Source: Trichomonas vaginalis G3 (lineage: Eukaryota > Parabasalia > Trichomonadida > Trichomonadidae). Taken from it: a DNA stretch of 64,000 bases. The stretch is from contig NC_067206.1 of assembly GCF_026262505.1 (NCBI RefSeq), positions 22,769,896-22,833,895 of the forward strand, read 5' to 3'. Every line of letters begins with the position of its first letter. Position 1 is the first letter of the stretch. Below, piece by piece: positions 30,418 through 39,579 of this stretch. The position numbers were made by a program, and so were the translations under genes. Under the pieces are notes generated by a model. The model was not told the DNA's origin. It made no database searches and saw nothing but the letters and a program-made list of their open reading frames with translations.

Positions 30418-30891
30418 ATGAAACACATGCAAGATTGCAAGTTCTTTTCATACAATGCTCTCGCTAATGCCATCAAGAATGAGTTCAATAATGCTTCAAA
30501 TGTTAATGTTATCTTTAACAAGAAGTTTGTGAAAGAATCTAAGTTTGGTCAGTATGTCAGACCATTAGCTATCGTCATTGACCGCAAACGTTATACTTCA
30601 CAAGAGTTAGCAGTAGTTTTGAAACAAAAGAGTTTCTTCGTGAATGTCAAAGATACTCATTATACTGTCATAAAGAACTCTAACATTGACTTCTTCAGTA
30701 TTGCTATGAATCTTTCCGAACAGAAAGAATATAAGAAAGGTGAAACAAATGTGAAATATTATCCTTCATCTCTGAAGACAATAACGAACAAAGATGTTAT
30801 ACAGAAATTCTTACCAAAGGTTGAAGAAGCTTCTATTGACATTGACGAAGGAAGTGAAATGGTTGAAGAAATAGACCCTGAAGCTATTTAA
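30418..30891 (+). CDS. Element C hypothetical protein, 157 aa
   Basis: MKHMQDCKFFSYNALANAIK starts a compact alpha/beta protein with several basic residues (VIDRKRYTSQELAVVLKQKS) and an acidic tail (EEASIDIDEGSEMVEEIDPE). CTTTTTATTATA directly precedes the ATG. It is divergent from PolB across ~90 bp. No family recognised; a replication accessory role would be a guess from position. Confidence 0.6.
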   Translation: MKHMQDCKFFSYNALANAIKNEFNNASNVNVIFNKKFVKESKFGQYVRPLAIVIDRKRYTSQELAVVLKQKSFFVNVKDTHYTVIKNSNIDFFSIAMNLSEQKEYKKGETNVKYYPSSLKTITNKDVIQKFLPKVEEASIDIDEGSEMVEEIDPEAI

Positions 30892-31027
30892 GCAAAAATA
30901 TATTTTTGAATAACTGAAAGTGTCACCACGTCACCATGTGCTACCAGGTTAATTAACTTCTTTTAAAAATGATGACAACATGACATTTTGACAACAGTCC
31001 AGGAAATAAATTTTATCATTAATGTTT

Positions 31028-31947
31028 ACGTTAATGTTTTTCATTGAAATCGGTAAGTTTTCATTAACTTTTTCATTAAATTTTGTCAAAGTGCAAATCT
31101 TCACTTCGTCAAAAAGTTAATGTTTTTGGTTAAATTTTGTCAAAGTGCAAATCTTCACTTCGTCAAAAAGTTAATGTTTTTCATTAAATTTTGTCAAAGT
31201 GCAAATCTTCACTTCGTCAAAAAGTTAATGTTTTTGGTTAAATTTTGTCAAAGTGCAAATCTTCACTTCGTCAAAAAGTTAATGTTTTTCATTAAATTTT
31301 GTCAAAGTGCAAATCTTCACTTCGTCAAAAAGTTAATGTTTTTCATTGAAATCGGTAAGTTTTCATTCTTCCTCTTTGAAGTTGTCGAAATATTCTGTTA
31401 TTTTTTCCTTCAGTAATGTTAAGTCTTCTTTAAATGTAAGTATTGTGCAACCTTTGATGTCATAGTGTGTTTGAGGAAGAGTATTTTTGACAATTTTCTT
31501 TATTTGCTCATTCGGTGTCATTGAAATCGGTAAGTTTTCATTAACTTTTTCATTAAATTTTGTCAAAGTGCAAATCTTCACTTCGTCAAAAAGTTAATGT
31601 TTTTGGTTAAATTTTGTCAAAGTGCAAATCTTCACTTCGTCAAAAAGTTAATGTTTTTCATTAAATTTTGTCAAAGTGCAAATCTTCACTTCGTCAAAAA
31701 GTTAATGTTTTTGGTTAAATTTTGTCAAAGTGCAAATCTTCACTTCGTCAAAAAGTTAATGTTTTTCATTAAATTTTGTCAAAGTGCAAATCTTCACTTC
31801 GTCAAAAAATTAATGTTTTTGGTTAAATTTTGTCAAAGTGCAAATCTTCACTTCGTCAAAAAGTTAATGTTTTTCATTAAATTTTGTCAAAGTGCAAATC
31901 TTCACTTCGTCAAAAAGTTAATGTTTTTCATTGAAATCGGTAAGTTT
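31028..31947 (+). repeat. 54-bp tandem array in two blocks, with duplicated gene tail
   Basis: A 54-bp unit (GTCAAAGTGCAAATCTTCAC then TTCGTCAAAAAGTTAATG) is repeated about five times at 31080-31345 and about seven times at 31555-31920. Adjacent units alternate between two forms, TTTTTGGTTAAA and TTTTTCATTAAA, so the real period is a 108-bp dimer. Between the blocks, 31363-31530 duplicates the 3' end of the KilA-N gene that begins again at 31948; the whole block is thus a ~585-bp duplication of gene tail plus array. Confidence 0.9.
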
Positions 31948-32793
31948 TCATTCTTCCTCTTTGAAGTTGTCGAAATATTCTGTTATTTTTTCCTTCAGTA
32001 ATGTTAAGTCTTCTTTAAATGTAAGTATTGTGCAACCTTTGATGTCATAGTGTGTTTGAGGAAGAGTATTTTTGACAATTTTCTTTATTTGCTCATTCGG
32101 TGTCATTGAAATCGGTAAGTTTTCACGATAGAACCAGTTTCTATCAGATTTATATATCTTAGCTAAGTCATAAAAGCTCTTGTTGTTTCTTCTCACTAAA
32201 TGCAACATAACCATATCTTTATCTTCTTCTTTCTCCAACTCTTCAGCGTAAATCATATACTTATAACTCTTTTCCTTTCCTTTTGGTACTGAACGTGGTA
32301 TTCTTTTCTGTATGCTTTTGTCTTTGGATTCAATGACTTCATCTTTTGCTTGAAGTTTCTTTTCCATCTCTCCACGTTCTGCTTTATATAGTTCATCTAA
32401 CATCATGAAAATATAACAAGCATAACGAGGTGAAGCCCACATTGCTACAGCGTTTACTAAAAGTCTATGAACATAATAACCTTTCAAACCAGGAGCCAAA
32501 TTCTTGCGATTTTCGTACGGAATCTCTTCTCTCGGTTTTCCGAGGGAAGCAATCATATGAGGAAATTCTTCTAAAAGTTCTTTTGTCTGTTGGTTTTCAA
32601 ACCAATGATATGCTTGCTTTGTAGAACGAAGAGCATTCATTATACTTTGCATTTGGTACATGTCATCTTTGACCGAACGAATGAGGCGAAGTTGTTTGTT
32701 ATATTGTATGTATTCGTATTCTTCATTTATGGCTTCATGAACGATAGCAGTTGTTGTGTTCTCTAATGTTGACATTACTGTCTTTACATACAA
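31948..32793 (-). CDS. KilA-N domain protein of element C
   Basis: A whole 281-residue frame. Residues about 95-145 (LAPGLKGYYVHRLLVNAVAM then WASPRYACYIFMMLDELYKA) are the KilA-N signature: invariant G, H, W-x-S-P and a following helix. KilA-N is a DNA-binding domain known from phages, large DNA viruses and their relatives. A charged coiled linker follows (KKLQAKDEVIESKDKSIQKR) and a C-terminal basic/mixed domain resembling the tails of viral KilA-N proteins. T-rich leader with TTTATTTTTATTTATTTTTT before the ATG. Its 3' end is duplicated downstream. Likely a regulator of the element; that is inference. Confidence 0.75.
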   Translation of the reverse strand: MYVKTVMSTLENTTTAIVHEAINEEYEYIQYNKQLRLIRSVKDDMYQMQSIMNALRSTKQAYHWFENQQTKELLEEFPHMIASLGKPREEIPYENRKNLAPGLKGYYVHRLLVNAVAMWASPRYACYIFMMLDELYKAERGEMEKKLQAKDEVIESKDKSIQKRIPRSVPKGKEKSYKYMIYAEELEKEEDKDMVMLHLVRRNNKSFYDLAKIYKSDRNWFYRENLPISMTPNEQIKKIVKNTLPQTHYDIKGCTILTFKEDLTLLKEKITEYFDNFKEEE

Positions 32794-33480
32794 AATAAAA
32801 AAATAAATAAAAATAAAACTAACTTTATTTTTCTGTGTTAAAGAAATGTTAAAAATTCAGGGTTACATATGTGAAAAGAAGTCACGAACAAATGAAGGTC
32901 ATAAGATTCAGCACATAATTCTGAATTGAATGGTGTGTCATACATGTCAAACCGTCAAGAATTGAAGGAGATACGAGGCTATAAAGATTTTGGATATTTT
33001 CTGACACACACCCGAGGGAAAAGTGACAAAACACAACGATAGAAAAGTGACAAAATGAGAGAAAGTTGTTCCCCGACCAAAATGCAATCATGTTGAAAAA
33101 GTGACATTTGTAAAGTTGGACGATAGGATTTCCTGAAAAAGTGCAAGATTTGTCTTGAAAAAATACAAGATTTGTCTTGAAAAAATACAAGACTTGTTCT
33201 GAAAAAATACAAGACTTGTTCTGAAAAAATACAAGACTTGTCTTGAATCAGGACAATTGTTCTCAAATTTGAGAACTTTACAAGAAAAACTGACTAAAAA
33301 GTGCAAGTCTTGTCCTGATTCAGAACAAGATTTGTCTTGAAAAAATACAAGACTTGTTCTGAAAAAATACAAGACTTGTTCTGAAAAAATACAAGACTTG
33401 TTCTGAAAAAATACAAGACTTGTCGAAACAATAAGAATTACCGAAAAAGTGACAAAACATCAAAAACAGGGAGGAGGTCT
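32794..33480. repeat. Repeat-rich flank: GAAAAGTGACAAAA words and 22-bp palindromic repeats
   Basis: From 33000 the word GAAAAAGTGACAAAA and close forms recur (33016, 33043, 33093, 33441). From 33140 to 33430 a 22-bp unit, GAAAAAATACAAGACTTGTT plus CT, is repeated about nine times in two blocks; each unit contains the small palindrome ACAAGACTTGT. Between the blocks, GTTCTCAAATTTGAGAAC is an 18-bp perfect palindrome enclosed by a longer inverted repeat (TGAATCAGGACA against TGTCCTGATTCA). No gene is seen. Confidence 0.75.
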
Positions 33481-33730
33481 CAATTTTTATTACTTATATT
33501 ATTTTACAATATTTATATAAATACTCTTTAGAATATATTTTACTATAAAATTATACCTCAAATTCAAATATTTAAAATATTATTTACATAATTATCTCAA
33601 AATTATATTTTTATATATTATTTTTCATATGTATAAATCATATAATCTATATCTATGCAAATCTCATCTAATTTTTTTGAAACAAACCGCTACCATTTTA
33701 TAATGGTCCATCTTAAATTCATCATAAATT
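33481..33730. other. A+T-rich spacer before the hairpin array
   Basis: Low-complexity A+T sequence; apart from short A+T palindromes I see no gene, repeat array or signal. Confidence 0.5.
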
Positions 33731-34676
33731 CTGGTACATGTTAGTACCAGAGTCTTCAAATCTCAAACACTCTGGTACTAACATGTACCAGACGCGAGTT
33801 TCCAATGCCCTCGTACGATTTTCTATTCAGATCTTCTTGAATGAGAAGGTCTTCATAGAAACTCGTACGAGGGCTTCTCTTTTAAATACTCTGGTACCTG
33901 CTGGTATCGGAGTCGACTTTACAGCCCTTTCCCCAATTTTGAAGCTGGGGAAAGTTTTCAAGCAATGAAAGGGAAGCTCTCGCTATGAGGTGAAAATCTA
34001 GAATTTTTACCTCATAGCGAGTAATCCTTTGTTAATTGCTTGAAAACTTTCTTCAAATTATCAAAATTTCGAGGAAAGTTTCCTTGCTTCAAAGTAGAGA
34101 TGGAGCCCTTTGAGCCACTGCATATAGGTCAGTAACTCAAAATACTCCATCTCTACTAGAAATCGCCAAAATTTGGGTCGCAATCTTTGAAATGCGACGC
34201 AAGTTTGGGCAATTTCGCGAGGGACTTGCTCCATTTGGTGCATAGATTCACACTCTATGCACCAGATGGAACAATTCTTTCGCTGACAGCGGGAAACTTT
34301 GTCTGAATAGTTTAACATTCAGACACAAGTTTTCCGCTGTCAGAGAGGAATGGAAGGGTAAGAGGTATATATTCATAATGTATACCGCTTACTCTTCTAT
34401 TCCCTCAAGAAAGTTCAAAAACTTGGGTGCAATCAGTTCTGATTGCACCCAAGTTTTTGAACTTTATATAAGGAATTGTTGGCTATGATGTACTGATCAT
34501 GAATCAGTACATCATAGCCAACAATTCCTTCGCAAACAGTGGGAAACTTTGTCTGAATAGTTTAACATTCAGACAAAGTTTCCCGCTGTCAGGGAGGGAA
34601 TTAGAGGGTGGGAGATATATAGATAGACTATAAATCTCTCACCCTTTAATTCCCTCAAGAAAGTTCAAAAACTTGG
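33731..34676. repeat. Tiled array of about fourteen long hairpins
   Basis: Almost the whole 945 bp is made of consecutive inverted repeats, each ~60-65 bp, with almost no spacer in the second half. Perfect stems: 33731-33752 with 33770-33791 (22 bp, 17-nt loop), 34411-34436 with 34439-34464 (26 bp, 2-nt loop) and 34470-34497 with 34503-34530 (28 bp, 5-nt loop). Imperfect but clear ones: 33808-33873, 33927-33954, 33973-34021 nested within an outer stem 33949-34050, 34093-34157, 34160-34216, 34217-34284, 34282-34344, 34343-34406, 34532-34592 and 34593-34655. A 250-bp tandem duplication (34285-34426 and 34535-34676) repeats three of them. No coding frame spans the array. Function unknown; hairpin RNA locus or cruciform-based DNA element are the main options. 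Confidence 0.85.
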
Positions 34677-34854
34677 AAAATGCTGAAGAAAAACTTTCTC
34701 AAATAAATGAGAAGATACAAAATTCAATTACATATTTAAGATCGTTTGAAATTCCAAATGAATTGTTAGATACGTATATGTTAGAAATTAATGAATTTTG
34801 TTATAATTCTCCGGGTTATATTTTAGAACATTTCGAAGAATTTTTGGAGGATTT

Positions 34855-34855
<1 letters not shown>
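34656..34855 (+). pseudogene. Open coding-like remnant cut by Maverick B
   Basis: A frame without an ATG at its start reads ENAEEKLSQINEKIQNSITY and FEIPNELLDTYMLEINEFCY, ending at the A-run of the Maverick terminus. The composition is protein-like, with a coiled N-terminal part. It emerges directly from the truncated third hairpin of the second duplication unit. Probably a fragment of a host gene interrupted by the insertion; family unknown. Confidence 0.4.
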
Positions 34856-34887
<32 letters not shown>

Positions 34888-34962
34888 TAGTGGGGCTTCC
34901 AGGCACTTCGTGCCTTCTAGCCCTGATGTTGATGTTTAGTATAAATGAAGTTTTTATTCGGA
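34856..34962 (+). repeat. Maverick B terminal repeat with A-run and hairpin
   Basis: A run of about 30 A (34856-34885) is followed by GGTAGTGGGGCTTCC and a two-tier hairpin at 34892-34924 (inner stem AGGCAC/GTGCCT, outer stem GGGCT/AGCCC), then GATGTTTAGTATAAATGAAG. Homology to the end of Mav A stops near 34962. The opposite terminus was not found. Confidence 0.8.
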
Positions 34963-35033
34963 AAATTGTTAGTCTTCTGGGTCGAAAACATTATATATAA
35001 TGTGTCGCTTTTCACAAATTATATATGTTTTCA

Positions 35034-35477
35034 TGTTTTGTCAAGACTTCTTCGTAAATGTTTTGTCAAGACTTCTTCGTAAATGTTTTGTCAAGACTTC
35101 TTCGTAAATGTTTTGTCAAACATGAACGTAAATGTTTTGTCAAGACTTCTTCGTAAATGTTTTGTCAAGACTTCTTCGTAAATGTTTTGTCAAGACTTCT
35201 TCGTACATGTTTTGTCAAGACTTCTTCGTAAATGTTTTGTCAAGACTTCTTCGTAAATGTTTTGTCAAGACTTCTTCGTAAATGTTTTGTCAAGACTTCT
35301 TCGTAAATGTTTTGTCAAGACTTTTCGTAAATGTTTTGTCAAGACTTCTTCGTAAATGTTTTGTCAAGACTTCTTCGTAAATGTTTTGTCAAGACTTCTT
35401 CGTAAATGTTTTGTCAAGACTTCTTCGTAAATGTTTTGTCAAACATGAACGTAAATGTTTTGTCAAACTTCTTCGTA
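35034..35477 (+). repeat. 25-bp subterminal tandem array, about 17 copies
   Basis: The unit TGTTTTGTCAAGACTTCTTC plus GTAAA is repeated in direct orientation. Two variant units, in which GTCAAACATGAACGTAAA replaces the usual core, occur near 35115 and 35440, three or four units from either end, giving the array a nearly symmetric layout. Confidence 0.9.
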
Positions 35478-35483
35478 AAATCA

Positions 35484-36020
35484 GACAAAAAATAATGTTT
35501 AGGTGAAGAGGTGAGATTTCACACTGTTTTTTTTCACCCTAATTTTTCACCCTCTTTGAATTTTCATGAATTTTAACACCAAAAATAATGTTTAGGTGAA
35601 GAGGTGAGATTTCACCTGTTTTTTCACCTAATTTTTCACCCTCTTGAATTTTCATGAATTTTACACCAAAAATAATGTTTAGGTGAAGAGGTGAGATGAT
35701 TCACCTGTTTTTTCACCTAATTTTTCACCCTCTTGAATTTTCATGAATTTTACAACAAAAATAATGTTTAGGTGAAGAGGTGAGATTTTCACCTGTTTTT
35801 TCACCTAATTTTTCACCCTCTTGAATTTTCATGAATTTACACCAAAAATAATGTTTAGGTGAAGAGGTGAGATTTCACCTGTTTTTTCACCTAATTTTTC
35901 ACCCTCTTGAATTTTCATGAATTTTACACCAAAAAATAATGTTTAGGTGAAGAGGTGAGATTTCACCTGTTTTTTCACCTAATTTTTCACCCTCTTTGAA
36001 TTTTCATGAAATTTACACCA
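35484..36020 (+). repeat. ~87-bp subterminal array with internal dyads, six copies
   Basis: The unit begins AATAATGTTTAGGTGAAGAG and contains GAGGTGAGATTTCACCTG, an inverted repeat (AGGTGA against TCACCT), followed by TTTTTTCACCTAATTTTTCA and a CACCCTCTTGAATTTTCATG segment. Copies start near 35488, 35582, 35669, 35757, 35845 and 35933. Each can form one or two stems. A related inverted stretch (GAGGTGAGAAATGAGGTG) lies at 36165-36215. Confidence 0.85.
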
Positions 36021-36325
36021 AAAATATACTACTAGGGTCATTTACGAAGAAAATCTCAACAAAGTCTTTACGATGAAATCTTGACAAACATAGACAAGAA
36101 GTTCATGAGAAATTAGATGAAGAAGTCTTAACAAAGTCTTTACGAAGAAATTCATGAAAATTCAAGAGGTGAGAAATGAGGTGAAAAAAGAGGTGAAATC
36201 TCACCTCTTCACCTAAAATATATTTTTGGGTCATTTACACTCATTTACGAAGAAATCTCAACAAAGTCTTTACGAAGAAGTCACAATAAACATCTGTCAA
36301 AAGCCTCTTTTTAACTTCACTTAAA
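36021..36325 (+). promoter_or_regulatory. Leader between arrays and core gene
   Basis: Contains three words of the form CAAAGTCTTTACGAAGAA, which are the inverse of the 25-bp array motif, and GAGGTGAAATCTCACCTCTT, an inverted repeat. TTCACTTAAA sits immediately before the ATG at 36326, as in Mav A. Homology to Mav A begins only at about 36285. Confidence 0.5.
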
Positions 36326-39300
36326 ATGCCACGTAAGCTACGTAAGAATATACGTAAGAGGAAGAGAGCATTGAAACATCCAATAGTAAAACTAACACCA
36401 CAACAACAGTTGCAACAACAAATTATGAATGACCCCACTATGTTGCAACAAATGTCAAGCAACCCTATGCTTTTAAACCGAGTTATTGGTGCACAGAGTG
36501 GAGGTTTAAGAGCGGCACTTTTAGCGAAAATGGCAGGCTATGGTGGAGCTGCAGGACGAACAGCTTATAACCTCAAAGTCAAATGAATTTGAGTTCACTC
36601 AAAAATCAAATAGCAGATGTCAAAAAGTCAAACATAGACATACAGAAACAAATAAGTGAAAACGAAAAGAAACTAGAATATGACAGACACACAAAGAAAC
36701 TCAATGAGTTAAACGTAGAGAAAAAGAAGAAAGAAGAACAACTGAAAGAACTAAGTACAGAGGAATATGCGAAAAAAGTGTCAGAAAAAGCAGCAGAAGT
36801 AGCAAAAATGGAACAAGATGTTATAAATTTGAAAAAAACCATACTACTCAATATAAAGTACTGAAAGATGAAGAAATAAAACAAAAAGCCCTGAAGACAT
36901 ATATGGATAGCGATGAGTATAAAAAAGAAGTTGAAGCAAATGTAAAGGCAGAAAAACTTTTACAGTTGCAAAACCAAACCGTACAGTATGAAAACTTAGC
37001 ACAAGAAAGTAAAAATAACGACGCAGCCATGCAAAAGGCAATGAAAAGCGCAGAATATATAAAAGCTAATAATGACTGGTTAGATGCCCAAGCCAACGCT
37101 AAAGCAGCCCAACTTATAGGGTCAATAAGGACAAAAATACAAGCGGATGAAGACAGTTCAAATGAAGCTTTAACAAATGCTGACTTTAAGAACGCCTTCG
37201 AAGCTCTTCATAGTAAGGTGAAACAAGTGAACGACTTCTCATCTGGAAAGAAACTGAAGTCTGAAGGTTTCGACAAAGAGTTAAAAGAAGTAGCACAAAA
37301 TATGACGAAAATAACAGATGCAGCAACGAGACAGGCAGTTCAAAGTGCCTATGACGCCGTTAGAGCAACTGTTGTGAAAAGTCAAGAAAAAGAGTTACAA
37401 CAGACCAAAACAGACCTAGTAAATGCTTTCTTAAAAACGAAAATCAGTAGGACATTACGCTGCAGATGGAACATATGTGCCAGCTGGTGGAACTTATATA
37501 CCACCAAACCCTCCAAGAGAAGCACCTGCACCAGGACTACCTAAAACATTTACATCGTCACATGGACACAGACACAGGCATGCACCAAAAACCAAACACA
37601 ACAACCAACACAACAACCAACAGTTCAAAACACTGCACCACAACCAACAGTTCAAAACACTGCACAGCAACCAACAGTTCAAAACCCTGCACAACAACAA
37701 CCACAAACAGAGCAAGGACATAAAAGAAGTAGAGAACAAGGAAACCAAGAATTCTTAAAAATGCTTAAAGAAGAGTGTGGTTTCCCAGATAGTATTGACT
37801 TTAGTGACAGATATAAAGAAGCTATTGGAAAGTTCAAGGATGGAAATACTGACCCGAACCTATTTAGCTTTATGGCTCAGCACCAAAACGGATATAATCT
37901 CAAACCTGGAAAATACAAGCTCGCTAAGGGATATGATTTAATAGCATATCATCCAAATGACATGGATGAATTTACTCCGAGATATTTGATGTCAGAGCTA
38001 AATGACAATTCAACTTTCGTCATGAAACGCGTAAAAAATAGAGACGGAACGAAAGAACAAAAGCTTATGAATGCGGATGACGTAGATAGGGAAATTGTTG
38101 AAAACGGTCTCGGAATATATGAAATGCCAGCAGATGAGGTACAAGAAACTCCACAGGAAGAAGTTCAGATACAACCAGACATGGAAGAAATAGTTCAGCA
38201 ACAACAGCTAGAAGAGCCTGAAGGAAACGAACAAGTCCCTCCTTTGGAAACTAACTTCACAGAACTAGATGAAGATTTGGAACAGCCGAAAAATCTTGAC
38301 CCTCAACAAGAGTATGCGGAGAATATGGAATCTTTCCAAGAGTCAAAAAAAAATTCAGCTGACATAGTAGAAGAATATCGAAAAATGTTTGCCGACATAC
38401 AAAAGACTCCAACACCAGATGAAAATATTCAGCATAGAATGGAAGTACTGAAAGAAAATGTACACAAATACAACAACCCTTTTTACTTACGAGCATTTAA
38501 CGTTCAATCTTCGGATGAACTCGGTGAAGATAAAAGGTTAAATTTCAAGAAAACATATAGAAATGAAACATTGTTTAAAGTTCATTCAGAACCTAACCAA
38601 GATGGAAACAAACCTACTTTTGTTTTCTGCAGACGATGGAACTACAATGAGATGGGGTCATAAAGCTAACCCGGATAGGTGGTTCATAAACTTACAACCT
38701 CAATTCCAAGAAGTTGTAGACGCAATGGAAGTCAATGGTGAACCAGATATAGCTGGTATTTTAAGCGCGGCTTTAATGCCATTGAAAGATATGAAAGATG
38801 CAGATATTTTGGACCAGTATGAAATGAACATGGCTGATGGAAATATAACACCTGACGTTCTAGAACATTTATCTCAAAGAACTACACAGAACCATAGAGA
38901 TGGTATATTTGGTGAAGAGTTTTAGAAAGAAAGTTAGGGAGAGAGAAGGAAGAGAACCTATTGTACATGACCTTGCAAACGAAAGTTTACAAAATGTCAT
39001 AAAAACTTACTTTGCAGACAATGAACCGAGAAGGGATGAATATTTAAGAAAACTCAAATGGACAGTACCAAATGAAATGTTAGTATTGAAAAACATGTTC
39101 CTTGACAAAATAAAACCAACTACAGAAATAAATGACGCAAGACTGAAACATTGGGTAAAAGCTTTCCCATTCACAAAAGATATTGTTGGTAACATGGAAA
39201 GAAAACCAGAATGGCTACAAAAACATATATTTGGAAACGAGCTTATTCCATATGGACAAGCTCTGTTTGAAGAGCTTGAACCGGAAACTCAGGAAAGAGT

Positions 39301-39547
39301 CATGCAAACAATACGCGAAGACTCAAATACAAACTATGACAAAATCTTTCTAGGATATAGGTTACCTGAGATGGGCGACCAGAGCCCAAAGGCAAAAAGG
39401 GCATGGAAAATTTGCAACATACTAGATGAACATGAGGCAAAGATGCAACAACTTCAAGCAGAGGGCAATGAAGGAAAAAGAAGAGTTAAAAACTCAGTCA
39501 GGAAGAAAGTAAAGCTTGGTCCACGTGGGTTCTATTATGACAAATAA
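36326..39547 (+). pseudogene. Maverick B long basic-tailed protein, broken
   Basis: Copy of the Mav A region at 2953-6122: basic start (MPRKLRKNIRKRKRALKH), Q-rich stretch, long coiled coil, P/T/Q linker with extra repeat units of the QPTVQN type, acidic segment and a C-terminal domain ending LGPRGFYYDK. Proposed virion core or genome-condensing protein, by inference. Broken in several places. Confidence 0.6.
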
Positions 39548-39579
39548 ATTCAACTATTCTATATTTTTACCCATATGAA

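Larger units (their letters stand above)
21858..32820. mobile_element. Polinton-like element C (PolB, capsid-like, KilA-N)
   Basis: An ~11 kb block of tightly packed genes of viral type: protein-primed PolB, capsid-like region, small virion-like proteins and a KilA-N protein. The left border is set by the broken host gene at 21855; the element begins near AGTATACCTAAGTCGTG. The inverse of this end is not found in the window, so the right border is uncertain and no integrase is seen. Gene content differs from Mav A/B, so it is a second lineage. About five breaks are visible, concentrated in the structural genes; PolB and KilA-N frames are whole. Confidence 0.7.

Noticed and set aside
31120-32001. 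Plus-strand frames made of KFCQSANLHFV units
   Set aside because: They are the 54-bp array (a multiple of three) read on the non-coding strand; the real gene there is KilA-N on the minus strand.
33731-34676. Reading the hairpin array as tRNA genes or a CRISPR array
   Set aside because: No cloverleaf with conserved tRNA positions was found, and the hairpins differ from one another except for one 250-bp duplication.
35034-35477. CRISPR-like regular repeats
   Set aside because: The units are direct tandem copies without unique spacers, in a eukaryotic element; a subterminal satellite fits better.
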